From the NCBI GenBank assembly GCA_041746105.1, contig JBGTHP010000003.1, positions 124,001 to 188,000 of the forward strand: a stretch of 64,000 nt of DNA, read 5' to 3'. Below, in pieces: positions 52,291-61,075 of the stretch (position 1 is its first letter; every line of letters starts with the position of its first letter). Under the pieces are notes generated by a model. That model did no database searches. It was given only the letters and a program-made list of their open reading frames with translations, and had not been told where the DNA came from. Source of the DNA: JBFHRE01 sp041746105. Lineage in GTDB: Bacteria; Actinomycetota; Acidimicrobiia; Spongiisociales; ZC4RG35. Both the position numbers and the translations under genes were made by a program.

Positions 52291-53415
52291 TCAGCCGACC
52301 AGAGCGACCCATTTTTCGAGTTTGGCCCTGGTGATGATGGCCTCGTCCAGGTCAGGCGAAAACGCTGCTTTGTCGATGTCGAGGTTCGAGGACACCAACG
52401 ATCTGGCGATGTGGACCACCGCCGTCGGAGTGAGGCGGTCTGTTTCGACCGGGTGGTGATGGTTCAACACCGTGTCGACTACCGCCCGTGGCAGGCGCCA
52501 GAGCGCACAGAGATACCCTCCGATGTCGCTGTGGCCAACTCCGAACAACGCCTTTTCGGCGTCGTCGGTTGGCTCGATCGACAGGTAATCGTCGCGCCAG
52601 TTCTGGAATAGGACGATGGCGCCGATGTCGTGGAGGAGACCTCCGAGTTTGGTGCTCTCGAGATCGGTGTGGTTGAAACCTTCCGTTTTGGCGATCGCTC
52701 CTGCCAGTGCAGAGACGCCGAGGGCGTCCTGCCACATCGATTCGATCAGTTTTATGTCGAGTGAAGATGCCTGGTTGAAAACCGCCACCGCCAAAACGAG
52801 GTGAGTCACCATTTCGATGCCGAGAAGGATCGCGGCGTGGGAGACATCCGAGACCGCCGTGCGAAGCCCATACAGGGCCGAGTTGACGGTCTGGATCACC
52901 TTGACCGAGACAGCCGGGTCGGATCGGATTATCTCTCCGATCTCTTTGATCGATGGATCCTTGCCCCGCAGCACTTCCTGGAGCTTGAGATACACGGTAG
53001 GAAGAGCCGGCATCCGCAGGGCACCGCTCAGAATCGAGTCGAGCCTCTCACTCGAAATGCGATCGCCGAGGAGGGCCGCGGCCAGAACCGACCGTCTCAA
53101 CTTCTCTCCGTCCAACGGTCTGTGCAAATAGTGAGTTGTCGGCGCTCCGGCCAATCGGGCGTTGGTGCCGATCGCCAGCCTCCCGATGTGTTTGTGGTGA
53201 ACGGAGGCGTGCGACAGCGTCTTGGCGGCGTAGCTCGTGGCGTCCCCGATGCCGGCTATCAGACAATCGAAGTCGCCACTGGCCATGGCGGCGACTGCTT
53301 CCTCTTCCGATCCCGCCAATGTCACCTCGAAGCCGAGACGTCCCCCGTCAAAGAGAGGGGCGAGTTCTGCCATCGATCGTTGGTCATCGTCTACCAACAG
53401 GGCTCTGAAGGTCAT
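52291..53415 (-). CDS. HDOD domain protein with degenerate N-terminal receiver
   Basis: This 374-residue protein has a receiver-like domain (about 1-118) that begins ALLVDDDQRS with the usual acidic pocket, but the expected phospho-acceptor strand reads CLIAGIGDATSY with Ala/Gly in place of Asp. An HDOD domain (about 140-330) follows, with LPTVYLKLQEVL, DPAVSVKVIQTVNSALYG, ILLGIEMVTHLVLA and GGLLHDIGAIVLF. HDOD proteins act in signalling, often with cyclic nucleotides. The probable loss of the phospho-acceptor suggests a non-phosphorylated regulatory role. It appears monocistronic. Confidence 0.85.
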   Translation of the reverse strand: MTFRALLVDDDQRSMAELAPLFDGGRLGFEVTLAGSEEEAVAAMASGDFDCLIAGIGDATSYAAKTLSHASVHHKHIGRLAIGTNARLAGAPTTHYLHRPLDGEKLRRSVLAAALLGDRISSERLDSILSGALRMPALPTVYLKLQEVLRGKDPSIKEIGEIIRSDPAVSVKVIQTVNSALYGLRTAVSDVSHAAILLGIEMVTHLVLAVAVFNQASSLDIKLIESMWQDALGVSALAGAIAKTEGFNHTDLESTKLGGLLHDIGAIVLFQNWRDDYLSIEPTDDAEKALFGVGHSDIGGYLCALWRLPRAVVDTVLNHHHPVETDRLTPTAVVHIARSLVSSNLDIDKAAFSPDLDEAIITRAKLEKWVALVG

Positions 53416-53480
53416 CGGTCGACTCCACTGGGTTGATTCGTTGTTCCTTCCGTCGGCATTGACGTGCGTCGGTCAAGCAG

Positions 53481-54470
53481 GTGTGGTCGAATGGTCGGGT
53501 GTTTGAACCGCTATTTCTCAAACCGATCCTCGCGCCAAAGCCGTGGGGAGGGCGCCGACTATCGGCTTACGGCAAACCTGTCCCGACGGACGCGAACATA
53601 GGCGAGAGCTGGGACGTGGTGGATCTCGATCCGGCGGCCGCATCGACCGTGGCAAACGCTCAGAGCGTGGTGCAGAGTGGTCGTTTCGACGGTATGACCC
53701 TCCACGATCTCGTGGTCGCCTACCCGACCGAGATCCTCGGAGCGGGGAACGAGCGCACCAGGTTTCCTCTTCTGGTCAAGTGGATCGACGCCAGAGAGAA
53801 CCTTTCGATCCAACTGCATCCGTCTGAGACCGGCGCCCGACCCGAGGCAGGGGTTTTTTCGAAAACCGAATCTTGGTACGTCGTCGAGGCTCTCGACGAT
53901 GCTCGCCTCTTGATCGACGTCGTGGCTGCGACCGACCACAAGGATGTCGTGGAGGCTCTCGGGTCGCAAAAGATGGTGGGACTGATGCGACAGGTCCTCG
54001 CCCGGCGGGGTGGATTCCACCATATCCCAGCCGGGATGCTCCATGCGCTCGGGGCGGGCGTGCTGATTCTCGAGGTTCAGACTCCCAGTGACACCACGTT
54101 CCGGGTCTACGACTGGGCCCAAGAATACGGTCGGGAAACCAGGCCGATGCATGTCGACCAAGCTGGTCCCTCGCTGGTTCTACACCATCCTTCTCGTCTC
54201 GATCGCGACCCGCTCGAGACCCAGGGATCGAGGCTCCTGGTAGAGACGCAGGCCTATTCGATGACCGAACATCGCGGCATCCCACTGGCGCTCGACGACG
54301 GCGTCATGACAATTCTCTGCGTCGTCGCCGGCGAAATGCGTTCTGACAAACAGTTGCTGGTTGCGGGAACAACCCTGCTCGTGCCGGCCGCGGCCAGCAG
54401 AGGAATCGAATATTTGTTGGAGGCCGACTCTGTCGTCGTCGAGATCACAGCCAATTCAGGCCGTGGCTGA
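53481..54470 (+). CDS. manA: Mannose-6-phosphate isomerase, class I
   Basis: This 329-residue isomerase interconverts fructose 6-phosphate and mannose 6-phosphate. The zinc-site motifs are LSIQLHPSE (Gln and His, near residue 112) and KTESWYVVEA (Glu near 133). GGFHHIPAGMLHALGAGVLI and EVQTPSDTTFRVYDW follow. The GTG at 53481 has a weak ribosome site; a second GTG at 53499 is possible. It supplies mannose 6-phosphate, a likely precursor of surface sugars. Its end overlaps the convergent aminotransferase by 15 bases. Confidence 0.88.
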   Translation: MWSNGRVFEPLFLKPILAPKPWGGRRLSAYGKPVPTDANIGESWDVVDLDPAAASTVANAQSVVQSGRFDGMTLHDLVVAYPTEILGAGNERTRFPLLVKWIDARENLSIQLHPSETGARPEAGVFSKTESWYVVEALDDARLLIDVVAATDHKDVVEALGSQKMVGLMRQVLARRGGFHHIPAGMLHALGAGVLILEVQTPSDTTFRVYDWAQEYGRETRPMHVDQAGPSLVLHHPSRLDRDPLETQGSRLLVETQAYSMTEHRGIPLALDDGVMTILCVVAGEMRSDKQLLVAGTTLLVPAAASRGIEYLLEADSVVVEITANSGRG

Positions 54471-55712
54471 AATAGCCTTCGACAAAGATTCCGCTGCCAG
54501 GTCGATTTCTTCTTCCGAAACCGTGAGTGGGGGCATGAATCGAATTGTGTTTCCACGAGCGCCTGCGCCCATCAAAAGGAGACGCGACTCCTCTCGAGCG
54601 TGCCGTATCACCGCAGTACAGCGTTCAGCGTCTGGTTGGCCCTTTTGATCGATGAAATCTGCTCCGACCATCAATCCGGGCCCGCGCACATTGCGCAGAC
54701 CCGCCGGGTCGCCGGTCATCGACTGCAGGGCCGAGCGCAGTTGGTCGCCCCTGGCTACGACGTTTGCGAGAAAACCTGGCGCCGAGATCACTTCGATCGT
54801 CGCCAGCGCGGCCGCACAACCCATCGGATTGCCTCCGTAGGTTCCGCCGTGAGACCCGACCGGCCAGCGATCCATCAGTTCGGCTCTCGCTCCGATCGCC
54901 GCCATCGGGAAGCCCGACGCGATCCCTTTGGCCATTGTCATGATGTCGGGGTCGATCTGGTGATGCTCCGAGGCGAACATCTTTCCGGTTCGGCCAAATC
55001 CCGATTGAATCTCGTCTACGACGAGTAGCAGATCATGACGGCGGCAGATCTCCTCAACACCCTCCAGGTACGACGGAGGAGCTTGGACATATCCACCTTC
55101 GCCCAGGACGGGTTCGATCACGATTGCAGCCGTTTCAGATGGGGCGGTCTGGGTCTTCAGGATCCACTCGAGGCCCAGCAACGAACGTGTGACCGCTGCC
55201 TCGACCGACTCGCCGCTCAGGTAATGGTCCGGGAAAGGAGCAACGAACACCCCGGATGGAAGCGGCGCGTGTCCGGCGCGATAAGAAGTCTTTGACGTAG
55301 TCATGGCCATGGTCATGGCGGTTCTGCCGTGAAATGATCCTTCCACAACGATGATGTGGGGACGGCCGGTTGCCTGCTTGCTCAGTTTGACGGCTCCCTC
55401 GACCGCCTCCGCCCCGGAATTGGTGAAGAAGAATCGCTCGATCGAAGGCGGGGTTATCTGGGACAGACGATCCGCAAGGGGTCTCATCAGGTCGTGGGTG
55501 AAGATGTTGGCCTGGGCGTGGATGAACCGGGCAGCCTGTTCCTGGATCGCCGCCACCACGGAAGGATGGCAATGCCCTGTGTTCGTCACTGCGATACCGC
55601 AGGTGAAATCGAGGTATCGGTCCCCTTCGACGGTGTAGATCCACGAGCCCTCGCCCCTGGCAACCTCGAGATCGGTCATCTTGAACCATACGTCGGCGAG
55701 CGAGCCTGCCAT
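54456..55712 (-). CDS. Class III aminotransferase (4-aminobutyrate/acetylornithine aminotransferase type)
   Basis: This 418-residue PLP enzyme has FTCGIAVTNTGHCHPSVVAA, FFFTNSGAEAVEGAVKLSKQ, SFHGRTAMTMAMT, VVDEIQSGFGRTGKMFASEH and IMTMAKGIASGFPMAAIGA (PLP Lys near 265). These blocks fit the GabT/acetylornithine group. ATG 55712 follows GGAGG by 5 bases; the frame opens at 55748. The substrate is probably an omega-amino acid such as 4-aminobutyrate. The divalent choice between GABA, ornithine and related substrates is not resolved. It is 41 bases downstream of the methyltransferase-like gene on the same strand. Confidence 0.85.
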   Translation of the reverse strand: MAGSLADVWFKMTDLEVARGEGSWIYTVEGDRYLDFTCGIAVTNTGHCHPSVVAAIQEQAARFIHAQANIFTHDLMRPLADRLSQITPPSIERFFFTNSGAEAVEGAVKLSKQATGRPHIIVVEGSFHGRTAMTMAMTTSKTSYRAGHAPLPSGVFVAPFPDHYLSGESVEAAVTRSLLGLEWILKTQTAPSETAAIVIEPVLGEGGYVQAPPSYLEGVEEICRRHDLLLVVDEIQSGFGRTGKMFASEHHQIDPDIMTMAKGIASGFPMAAIGARAELMDRWPVGSHGGTYGGNPMGCAAALATIEVISAPGFLANVVARGDQLRSALQSMTGDPAGLRNVRGPGLMVGADFIDQKGQPDAERCTAVIRHAREESRLLLMGAGARGNTIRFMPPLTVSEEEIDLAAESLSKAISATA

Positions 55713-55753
55713 TCGTTCCTCCTGTTGAATGACCAACGATAATGACAAGGAGG

Positions 55754-56848
55754 TCAGCCGCGACGGGTGATCAGGTAGGTCTCGTCGTTGAACCAGATTT
55801 CGCCATGCCGGTCGAGCGCGGCCTTGGTGGCGGCCAGGTATCGGTTCTCGTCAAGTGCGGCGGCGAGTCGGGCCTCGTCGAGTTGGGTCACATAGGCTGC
55901 CGCGTTCCAAGCCGCGAGCAGAGTTGAGGTTCCGATGTGTTCTGCCGATTCCGATGGCATTGCATGCAACCGATATCTGAGGACTGAATCGTCGTCGTCC
56001 AGGGCGAATACCTGGAGGTCTGGATCGCCCTTCAACTGGGAAACGGCTTCCGCTGCGATGTCGTGACGGGTGGAGGGAAACGGGTCGAACTCCGGCCACA
56101 ACTCGCGCACTATCTCCTCGGCCGGATCATCGCCTCTGGCGTGCACGCCCAGCAGTCGCCCGCCGGGGGCGAGCGACGCGGCGAGAGGTGCGATGACACT
56201 TCTGACTTTGGCCGCAGCAGGCGTGCGTGCTCGATAGGCCTGGGAGGCGATGACCAGGTCGTAACCCGAGATGGGTCGTCCCTCTCCCGGGATGACCTGG
56301 TCGACAAGGAACCGCCGGTCTTCTCGAAACAGAACCAGGGCAGTCGGAGTGCGGTAGACGGGGTTACCCGTCGTGGCGGAGGTGTCCACTGCCCAGTCCT
56401 GCGCCAGCCCAGGAATGATCTGGCGGATTTGCTCGGCAAACTGGAAACTCGTGCCGCCCTTCAGCGCGACCTGGCGCCACACGATGTCTTCAACGTCGAG
56501 CCTGGCATTGGTAAATCGGAGATTGGTTATGACCCAGACCAATTCGGGGTGCTCGATGAATCTCTCAGGCATCCTGGAGAGCGCCTGACGCACGTCCTCG
56601 ATGCTGATCTCCTTGCCCACGACCAGCCATGGGATGTGGGGAAAGGTTTCGTGCATCTGACGCATGAGGTGGCTGAGGAGTGAGGCGTCGCCCATGCCGG
56701 CGTCGTAAACCCTGAAACCCGGTTGGCTTGGATGGAGGCTCGCAAGTTCGCGCCCGATTCTCCTGGCGGCAACGATCTTTTCGTCGGTGGTGGTGACGAA
56801 CATCATGTAGGCCGCTCGCGTGTCGAAAAAACGTGGATTGGAGTTCAT
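55754..56848 (-). CDS. SAM-dependent methyltransferase-like protein
   Basis: This 364-residue protein has a motif that resembles SAM motif I, FRVYDAGMGDASLLSHLMRQ (about residues 46-65), and later LAPGGRLLGVHARGDDPAEE near 230, which resembles the post-methyltransferase strand of class I enzymes. I do not recognise a specific family. The N-terminus contains FFDTRAAYMMFVTTTDEKIV. It is co-directional with, and about 40 bases upstream of, the class III aminotransferase, so they may form a two-gene unit. Substrate unknown. Confidence 0.6.
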   Translation of the reverse strand: MNSNPRFFDTRAAYMMFVTTTDEKIVAARRIGRELASLHPSQPGFRVYDAGMGDASLLSHLMRQMHETFPHIPWLVVGKEISIEDVRQALSRMPERFIEHPELVWVITNLRFTNARLDVEDIVWRQVALKGGTSFQFAEQIRQIIPGLAQDWAVDTSATTGNPVYRTPTALVLFREDRRFLVDQVIPGEGRPISGYDLVIASQAYRARTPAAAKVRSVIAPLAASLAPGGRLLGVHARGDDPAEEIVRELWPEFDPFPSTRHDIAAEAVSQLKGDPDLQVFALDDDDSVLRYRLHAMPSESAEHIGTSTLLAAWNAAAYVTQLDEARLAAALDENRYLAATKAALDRHGEIWFNDETYLITRRG

Positions 56849-56887
56849 CTCTGTTCGAGGCTATTCGTCATTGTCGAAGGAACGGTT

Positions 56888-59278
56888 TCAATGTGGTCTC
56901 TCCGGCCAGCTGTGTTTCGGGTACCTGCCCAACATGTCTTTTCTGACTTGGTGCCAAGTACCTGTCCAAAAACCTTCGAGGTCGCTTGTGATTTGGACTG
57001 GCCTTCCAGCGGGCGATAGCAGCTGAACCTGAACCGGCTCACCGCCAACCAGTGGAGTTGATTTGGTTCCGAAGAGGGCCTGGACCTTCACCGCTATCAC
57101 CGGCTGCGGCCCGGAATAGTCGACGGGTGCTCGTCTTCCAGAAGCCAGACCGATCTCAATCGGTGCCAACCGGTCGACTTCAACGATTCGAGAGCCAACC
57201 AGTTTTCTCAATGCCCGGTCGAGCAGCCGTGAATCGATGTCTGTCATCGACGTGACCTGAGAAAGGTGGGGCGCCAACCACGTTTCCAGATGATCCGATA
57301 ACCAGGGTCCGCCGAGATCGGGCCAACCAGTCAGCTTTTGCCCGAGAAATCGGACCCGGTCTCGCAGATTGATCGCCGAGTCAGACCATGGCAATCCCTC
57401 AACTCCTTCACGTCGAACTCTGGCGATGATGAAATCGGTCAAGGCAGGCGATGCGGCTGGCTTTCCGCTCGAGGTCCTCAGAACGAGCCCTCCGAGTCGA
57501 TCCTCCGTGACAAGGGTGGTCCGGTCTCCATCCCATCTGAGCTCCGTGCTCGATGTGACCTCGTCTCCAAACAGCGAAACCACCGCGGATGCTTCGATCG
57601 CCGCAGCCAGTCGGATCCGGCTGTCCTTTCGCTTTCCGTCGAGATCCACCGCGATCAAGAATTGTTCGGGGGCCAGCGAGTCCGCTGCGTCGCAGAATGC
57701 CGTCGGGCCCGATTTGATCTGAAATCGACCAGGGGATCCTCGCCGGATCGCCAGCCGGTCGGGATACGCCATCGCCAGGAGCTCGCCCGAAAAGGCAGGA
57801 TCGATCGGCTCATCAGAGATCCCCAACCTTCTGATCAGATCCTCGGCTGTGCGGAGGACGCCCCTCACAGACCTCGAATCGGCGGCGGGGTGGCGTCCGA
57901 TCCCAGTGAGAACGGCGACGCGCAGAGCTATGTCGATCGGGAGTTCGCTCGGGGGGCCTCGCAATGGATCACGGTCCTCGACAATGGCGGAGAGAAAACA
58001 TGCCAGCCGCCGGTGGTGATCGGCGCCATCCACCATCGCGGCCAGCCGCGGGTGCAACGGTGTCGCGGCCATCCGTCGCCCTCGCTCTGTGATGTGGAGG
58101 TCTTGGTCGAGGGCGCCCAAGCGCCGAAGCAACTTCACAGCTTCTGCCAGAGTACGGGCAGGGGGCTGGTCGAGGAATCGCAACGCTTTCGGGTCCGTGA
58201 CACCCCAGGCCGCCAGCTCGAGAGCGAAACCGGCAAGCTCGACCTGTGCGATCTCTGGCGCTGTTTGAAGAGGTCTTGTCCCGTGTTCCATCTTCGACCA
58301 GAGGCGATACGCGATCCCGGGTCCTGTCCTTCCGGCGCGCCCGCTTCGTTGGTCGGCGCTCGCCCGCGAGATCGCAACTGTTGTCAACCTCGTCATTTGG
58401 GTCCGTGAGTCGAACTTGGGTGTGCGAGTTTCGCCGGAGTCGACGACGGAAGTCACGCCTTCGACGGTGAGGCTCGACTCAGCGATATCGGTGGAAAGGA
58501 TTACTTTCTGCTGCGTGCTCGGCCACAGGGCTCGGTCCTGTTCCTCAGGCGAGAGGCTTCCGTGGAGCCGATGGACCTCGGCCGGGATTGTCGCCAACTC
58601 TCGTTCCGTCCTCCGGATCTCAGCCATCCCTGGGAGAAAAACCAGCACGTCGCCGGTGTTGTTTTGGATGGCACGGCGGATGACGGCCGCAGTGTGCGTT
58701 TCGGCCCTGGCCGAGCGAGACCGAGGAGCCCAGACCGTCTCGACGGGGTGCAGCCTGCCTTCGGCCCGCAGAACCGGTGCGCCACCCAGAAGCGTCGAGA
58801 CCTTGTCTGCGTCGATCGTCGCCGACATCACGACGATCCTCAGATCTGGGCGTATCGAGTCTCGAACGTCCAAAGCAAGGCCCATCCCCAGGTCTGATTG
58901 CAGGTTGCGTTCGTGGAACTCGTCGAATATCAGCGTTCCGATCCCCTCGAGGGACGGATCGCGTTGGAGTCTTCTGGTGAGGATTCCCTCCGTCACGACC
59001 TCCACCAGGGTTTCAGAACTCGTCCGTCGTTCGTCGCGCGTGACATACCCGACGCGATGGCCCACCGTCTCGCCGATCAGTGCGGCCATTCGGTTGGCCG
59101 CCGCTCGCGCCGCGATCCGGCGTGGCTCGAGCATCAGGAGCTTCGAATCGGCTCTCATGAGGTGGATCGGGACCAGGGTCGTTTTGCCGGTTCCGGGAGG
59201 AGCGATCACGACAGCGGAACCGTGCACCTCGAGGGCGGTCGACAGACCGGGGAGAAGGGACTCGACTGGAAGCTTCAT
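56888..59278 (-). CDS. hrpB: ATP-dependent RNA helicase HrpB
   Basis: This 796-residue DExH-box helicase has Walker A IAPPGTGKTTLVP (about 25-37), LIFDEFHERNLQSDLGMGLA (DEFH box, about 114), VMSATIDADKVS (SAT), LVFLPGMAEIRRTERELA (about 212-229), VILSTDIAESSLTVEGVTSV and DQRSGRAGRTGPGIAYRLW. The C-terminal HrpB-specific domain fills residues 430-796. HrpB is a DEAH/RHA helicase of unclear cellular role in bacteria. Length is near the usual 800-830. The start is ATG with no clear ribosome site. Next upstream on the other strand is the TM protein at 59307. Confidence 0.92.
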   Translation of the reverse strand: MKLPVESLLPGLSTALEVHGSAVVIAPPGTGKTTLVPIHLMRADSKLLMLEPRRIAARAAANRMAALIGETVGHRVGYVTRDERRTSSETLVEVVTEGILTRRLQRDPSLEGIGTLIFDEFHERNLQSDLGMGLALDVRDSIRPDLRIVVMSATIDADKVSTLLGGAPVLRAEGRLHPVETVWAPRSRSARAETHTAAVIRRAIQNNTGDVLVFLPGMAEIRRTERELATIPAEVHRLHGSLSPEEQDRALWPSTQQKVILSTDIAESSLTVEGVTSVVDSGETRTPKFDSRTQMTRLTTVAISRASADQRSGRAGRTGPGIAYRLWSKMEHGTRPLQTAPEIAQVELAGFALELAAWGVTDPKALRFLDQPPARTLAEAVKLLRRLGALDQDLHITERGRRMAATPLHPRLAAMVDGADHHRRLACFLSAIVEDRDPLRGPPSELPIDIALRVAVLTGIGRHPAADSRSVRGVLRTAEDLIRRLGISDEPIDPAFSGELLAMAYPDRLAIRRGSPGRFQIKSGPTAFCDAADSLAPEQFLIAVDLDGKRKDSRIRLAAAIEASAVVSLFGDEVTSSTELRWDGDRTTLVTEDRLGGLVLRTSSGKPAASPALTDFIIARVRREGVEGLPWSDSAINLRDRVRFLGQKLTGWPDLGGPWLSDHLETWLAPHLSQVTSMTDIDSRLLDRALRKLVGSRIVEVDRLAPIEIGLASGRRAPVDYSGPQPVIAVKVQALFGTKSTPLVGGEPVQVQLLSPAGRPVQITSDLEGFWTGTWHQVRKDMLGRYPKHSWPERPH

Positions 59279-59306
59279 CGTTCGCAGACATTAAGGAGGC
59301 GTGAGC

Positions 59307-60290
59307 GTGGCTCGGTTCGTTCACAACCGAGATGCCAGGCGGTACCGTGATGGCGTGCTCGAAGTTTTTCGTGGTCAAATGACACTCACGGACGGCGAAA
59401 CCGTTCCGGTCGAGCTCGAGGTGAGCTCTGACGTGCTCAGGATCGTCTCAAACGGAGCATCGATCGGCGCTTGGCCGATCCGCTATTGCCGGGTGTCGCC
59501 GAGAGCTACCGGAACTTTCGACATCTCGATCGACGGTGAGCTGGTTTCGTTCAACCCGACCGATCGGACCGCCTTCGCCGAAACCGCGGCGGCCCGGTTT
59601 GTGTCGTCACCGCTGTCCGATCGCATCGCAGCGGTAAAAACCCTGCCTGTCGGGAACGTCAGTGACCCGCTGCCGGCGGCCCTCGGCGAGCCCGATCCGA
59701 CTCCACTCAAACTGGAGGGCCGTCGCATGCTGGTTGGCGCCGGCTTGGCGGCGGTTGTGGTGTCGCTGGTGTTCGTCGGAACACAACTGCGCCGTCCCTC
59801 CCAGCCGATAGCGGTCCCACAACCCACGATCACTGCCACCACGAGCCTGCCCGTGCCCGTCTGGTTCGAGCTCACTCCGGCCGAGTTCGCGAGTCGCTGG
59901 AATCTGAAAGCTGCAGAAATCGACGTCGAGGCAGCGCTTCCGACGTCGGTTCGGGGAGGATTTGATGTCACCATCTCGGAGTGGATCTACATCCAGGGTA
60001 CTGCCGGGGAAGACGGGACGATGAATTCGGTCGTGATCACAGTCGATCCCACGGGTCCGGTGAGCAGCGATCAGCATGCGATCTTGGTTTGGGGCCTTGC
60101 GATGACTGTTGTCGATCCAACCGGGGCTCCCGCGGAACGACGCGCGATTCTCGAAAGGCTCGGTGTCGACCTCGACGACATCCAGCTCGATGGGGTCGAC
60201 AACGGCCTCGATTGGGGCCGGAACCGCTTCACCATGCAATATCTGCCGGGTTTGTCGTCGGTTTTGTTACGGATTCAACCCGCCGGTTGA
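59307..60290 (+). CDS. Unrecognised single-pass membrane protein, paralogue 1
   Basis: This 327-residue protein has three parts: an N-terminal cytoplasmic domain (about 15-100) containing VELEVSSDVLRI, IGAWPIRYCRVSP and FDISIDGELVSFNPTD; a transmembrane helix (about 138-158); and an extracytoplasmic C-terminal domain (about 185-327) beginning ELTPAEFASRWN and containing ITVDPTGPVSSDQ. Both domains are paralogous to those of the protein at 61076-62758. GTG 59307 has GGAGG 7 bases upstream; GTG 59301 is too close. A start at 59355 is possible. I recognise no family. Orientation (N-terminus in) follows from the basic residues before the helix. Confidence 0.75.
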   Translation: MARFVHNRDARRYRDGVLEVFRGQMTLTDGETVPVELEVSSDVLRIVSNGASIGAWPIRYCRVSPRATGTFDISIDGELVSFNPTDRTAFAETAAARFVSSPLSDRIAAVKTLPVGNVSDPLPAALGEPDPTPLKLEGRRMLVGAGLAAVVVSLVFVGTQLRRPSQPIAVPQPTITATTSLPVPVWFELTPAEFASRWNLKAAEIDVEAALPTSVRGGFDVTISEWIYIQGTAGEDGTMNSVVITVDPTGPVSSDQHAILVWGLAMTVVDPTGAPAERRAILERLGVDLDDIQLDGVDNGLDWGRNRFTMQYLPGLSSVLLRIQPAG

Positions 60291-60294
60291 GTCC

Positions 60295-60355
60295 GCTCGC
60301 TCGCGATGGACTGGCATGTGCTTGCTGTTGCGAGCGAGCCCAGTTAGGGTTTTTT
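60295..60355 (+). terminator. Probable transcription terminator after paralogue 1
   Basis: GCTCGCTCGC (60295-60304) and GCGAGCGAGC (60330-60339) are perfect 10-base inverted repeats with a 25-base loop, followed after 10 bases by six T (60350-60355). The stem is strong; the large loop and distance to the T-run make it a moderate rather than ideal terminator. Confidence 0.55.
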
Positions 60356-60406
60356 CATCTCTGACCCCTTATGGCGGGTCAACCTTCGCGATGAATAGAG
60401 GATTTT

Positions 60407-60991
60407 GTGCGCGCGCTTGCGTCCTATCTCGTCGGTGTCTTCACCCTTACTGCCCTGGTTTCCACGGGCAGTGCCTGGCAGTTTCAGGACTCGGGGATGG
60501 TTCCGGCGGTTGTATCGGAGAGTCTGCTGGTGGCCTCGGCGGGCGACTGGTTTCGGGTCCCTCGAGAGGAGTCTCCACCGTCGCTCCTCGGCGACTGCCT
60601 TCCGCCCGCGGCCGGTTCGACCTGCTTCTCGTGGGACTTGGTTACGCCACCACCGGAGATACTCGGACCATATGACCTGGTTCCGGAAGTGGCGAACGGG
60701 GCCGAGGACTGGCGTCCTCTCGTGGCGATGTTCTTCAAGCCAGAACACGTCGATCGGGCGATCAGGATCATTCGTTGTGAATCGCGGGGTAATCCCCTGG
60801 CCAAAAACCCGACTTCGACGGCGAGTGGGTTGTTTCAGCACCTGGGCAGTCAGTGGGGACGCCGGGCGGTCAAGGCCGGTTGGGCCGGCGCCGACGTGTT
60901 CGACCCTGTGCCAAATGTCGCTGTAGCGTCGTGGCTCGTGTACCAGGGCGGCGGATGGTCACATTGGAACGCCAGCGCTCATTGCTGGTGA
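60407..60991 (+). CDS. Secreted lysozyme-like / transglycosylase-fold protein
   Basis: This 194-residue protein has a signal peptide (1-23), a variable N-terminal half, and a lysozyme-superfamily domain from about residue 115: AIRIIRCESRGNPLAKNPTS (catalytic Glu near 125), ASGLFQHLGSQWGRRAVKAG and DPVPNVAVASWLVYQGGGWS. This matches the SLT/Rpf-like family that cuts peptidoglycan. It has two Cys pairs outside the core. GTG 60407 is preceded by AGAGGA. It sits between two paralogous membrane proteins of unknown function, suggesting a role in envelope or cell-wall metabolism. Confidence 0.82.
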   Translation: MRALASYLVGVFTLTALVSTGSAWQFQDSGMVPAVVSESLLVASAGDWFRVPREESPPSLLGDCLPPAAGSTCFSWDLVTPPPEILGPYDLVPEVANGAEDWRPLVAMFFKPEHVDRAIRIIRCESRGNPLAKNPTSTASGLFQHLGSQWGRRAVKAGWAGADVFDPVPNVAVASWLVYQGGGWSHWNASAHCW

Positions 60992-61075
60992 ATCCGCGGT
61001 GAGTCGACGCCCTTCCTGCATACTTTGTTGTACAGCGAACCCTCAAGATGCCGATAGAACCCGCAGGGAACCAGC

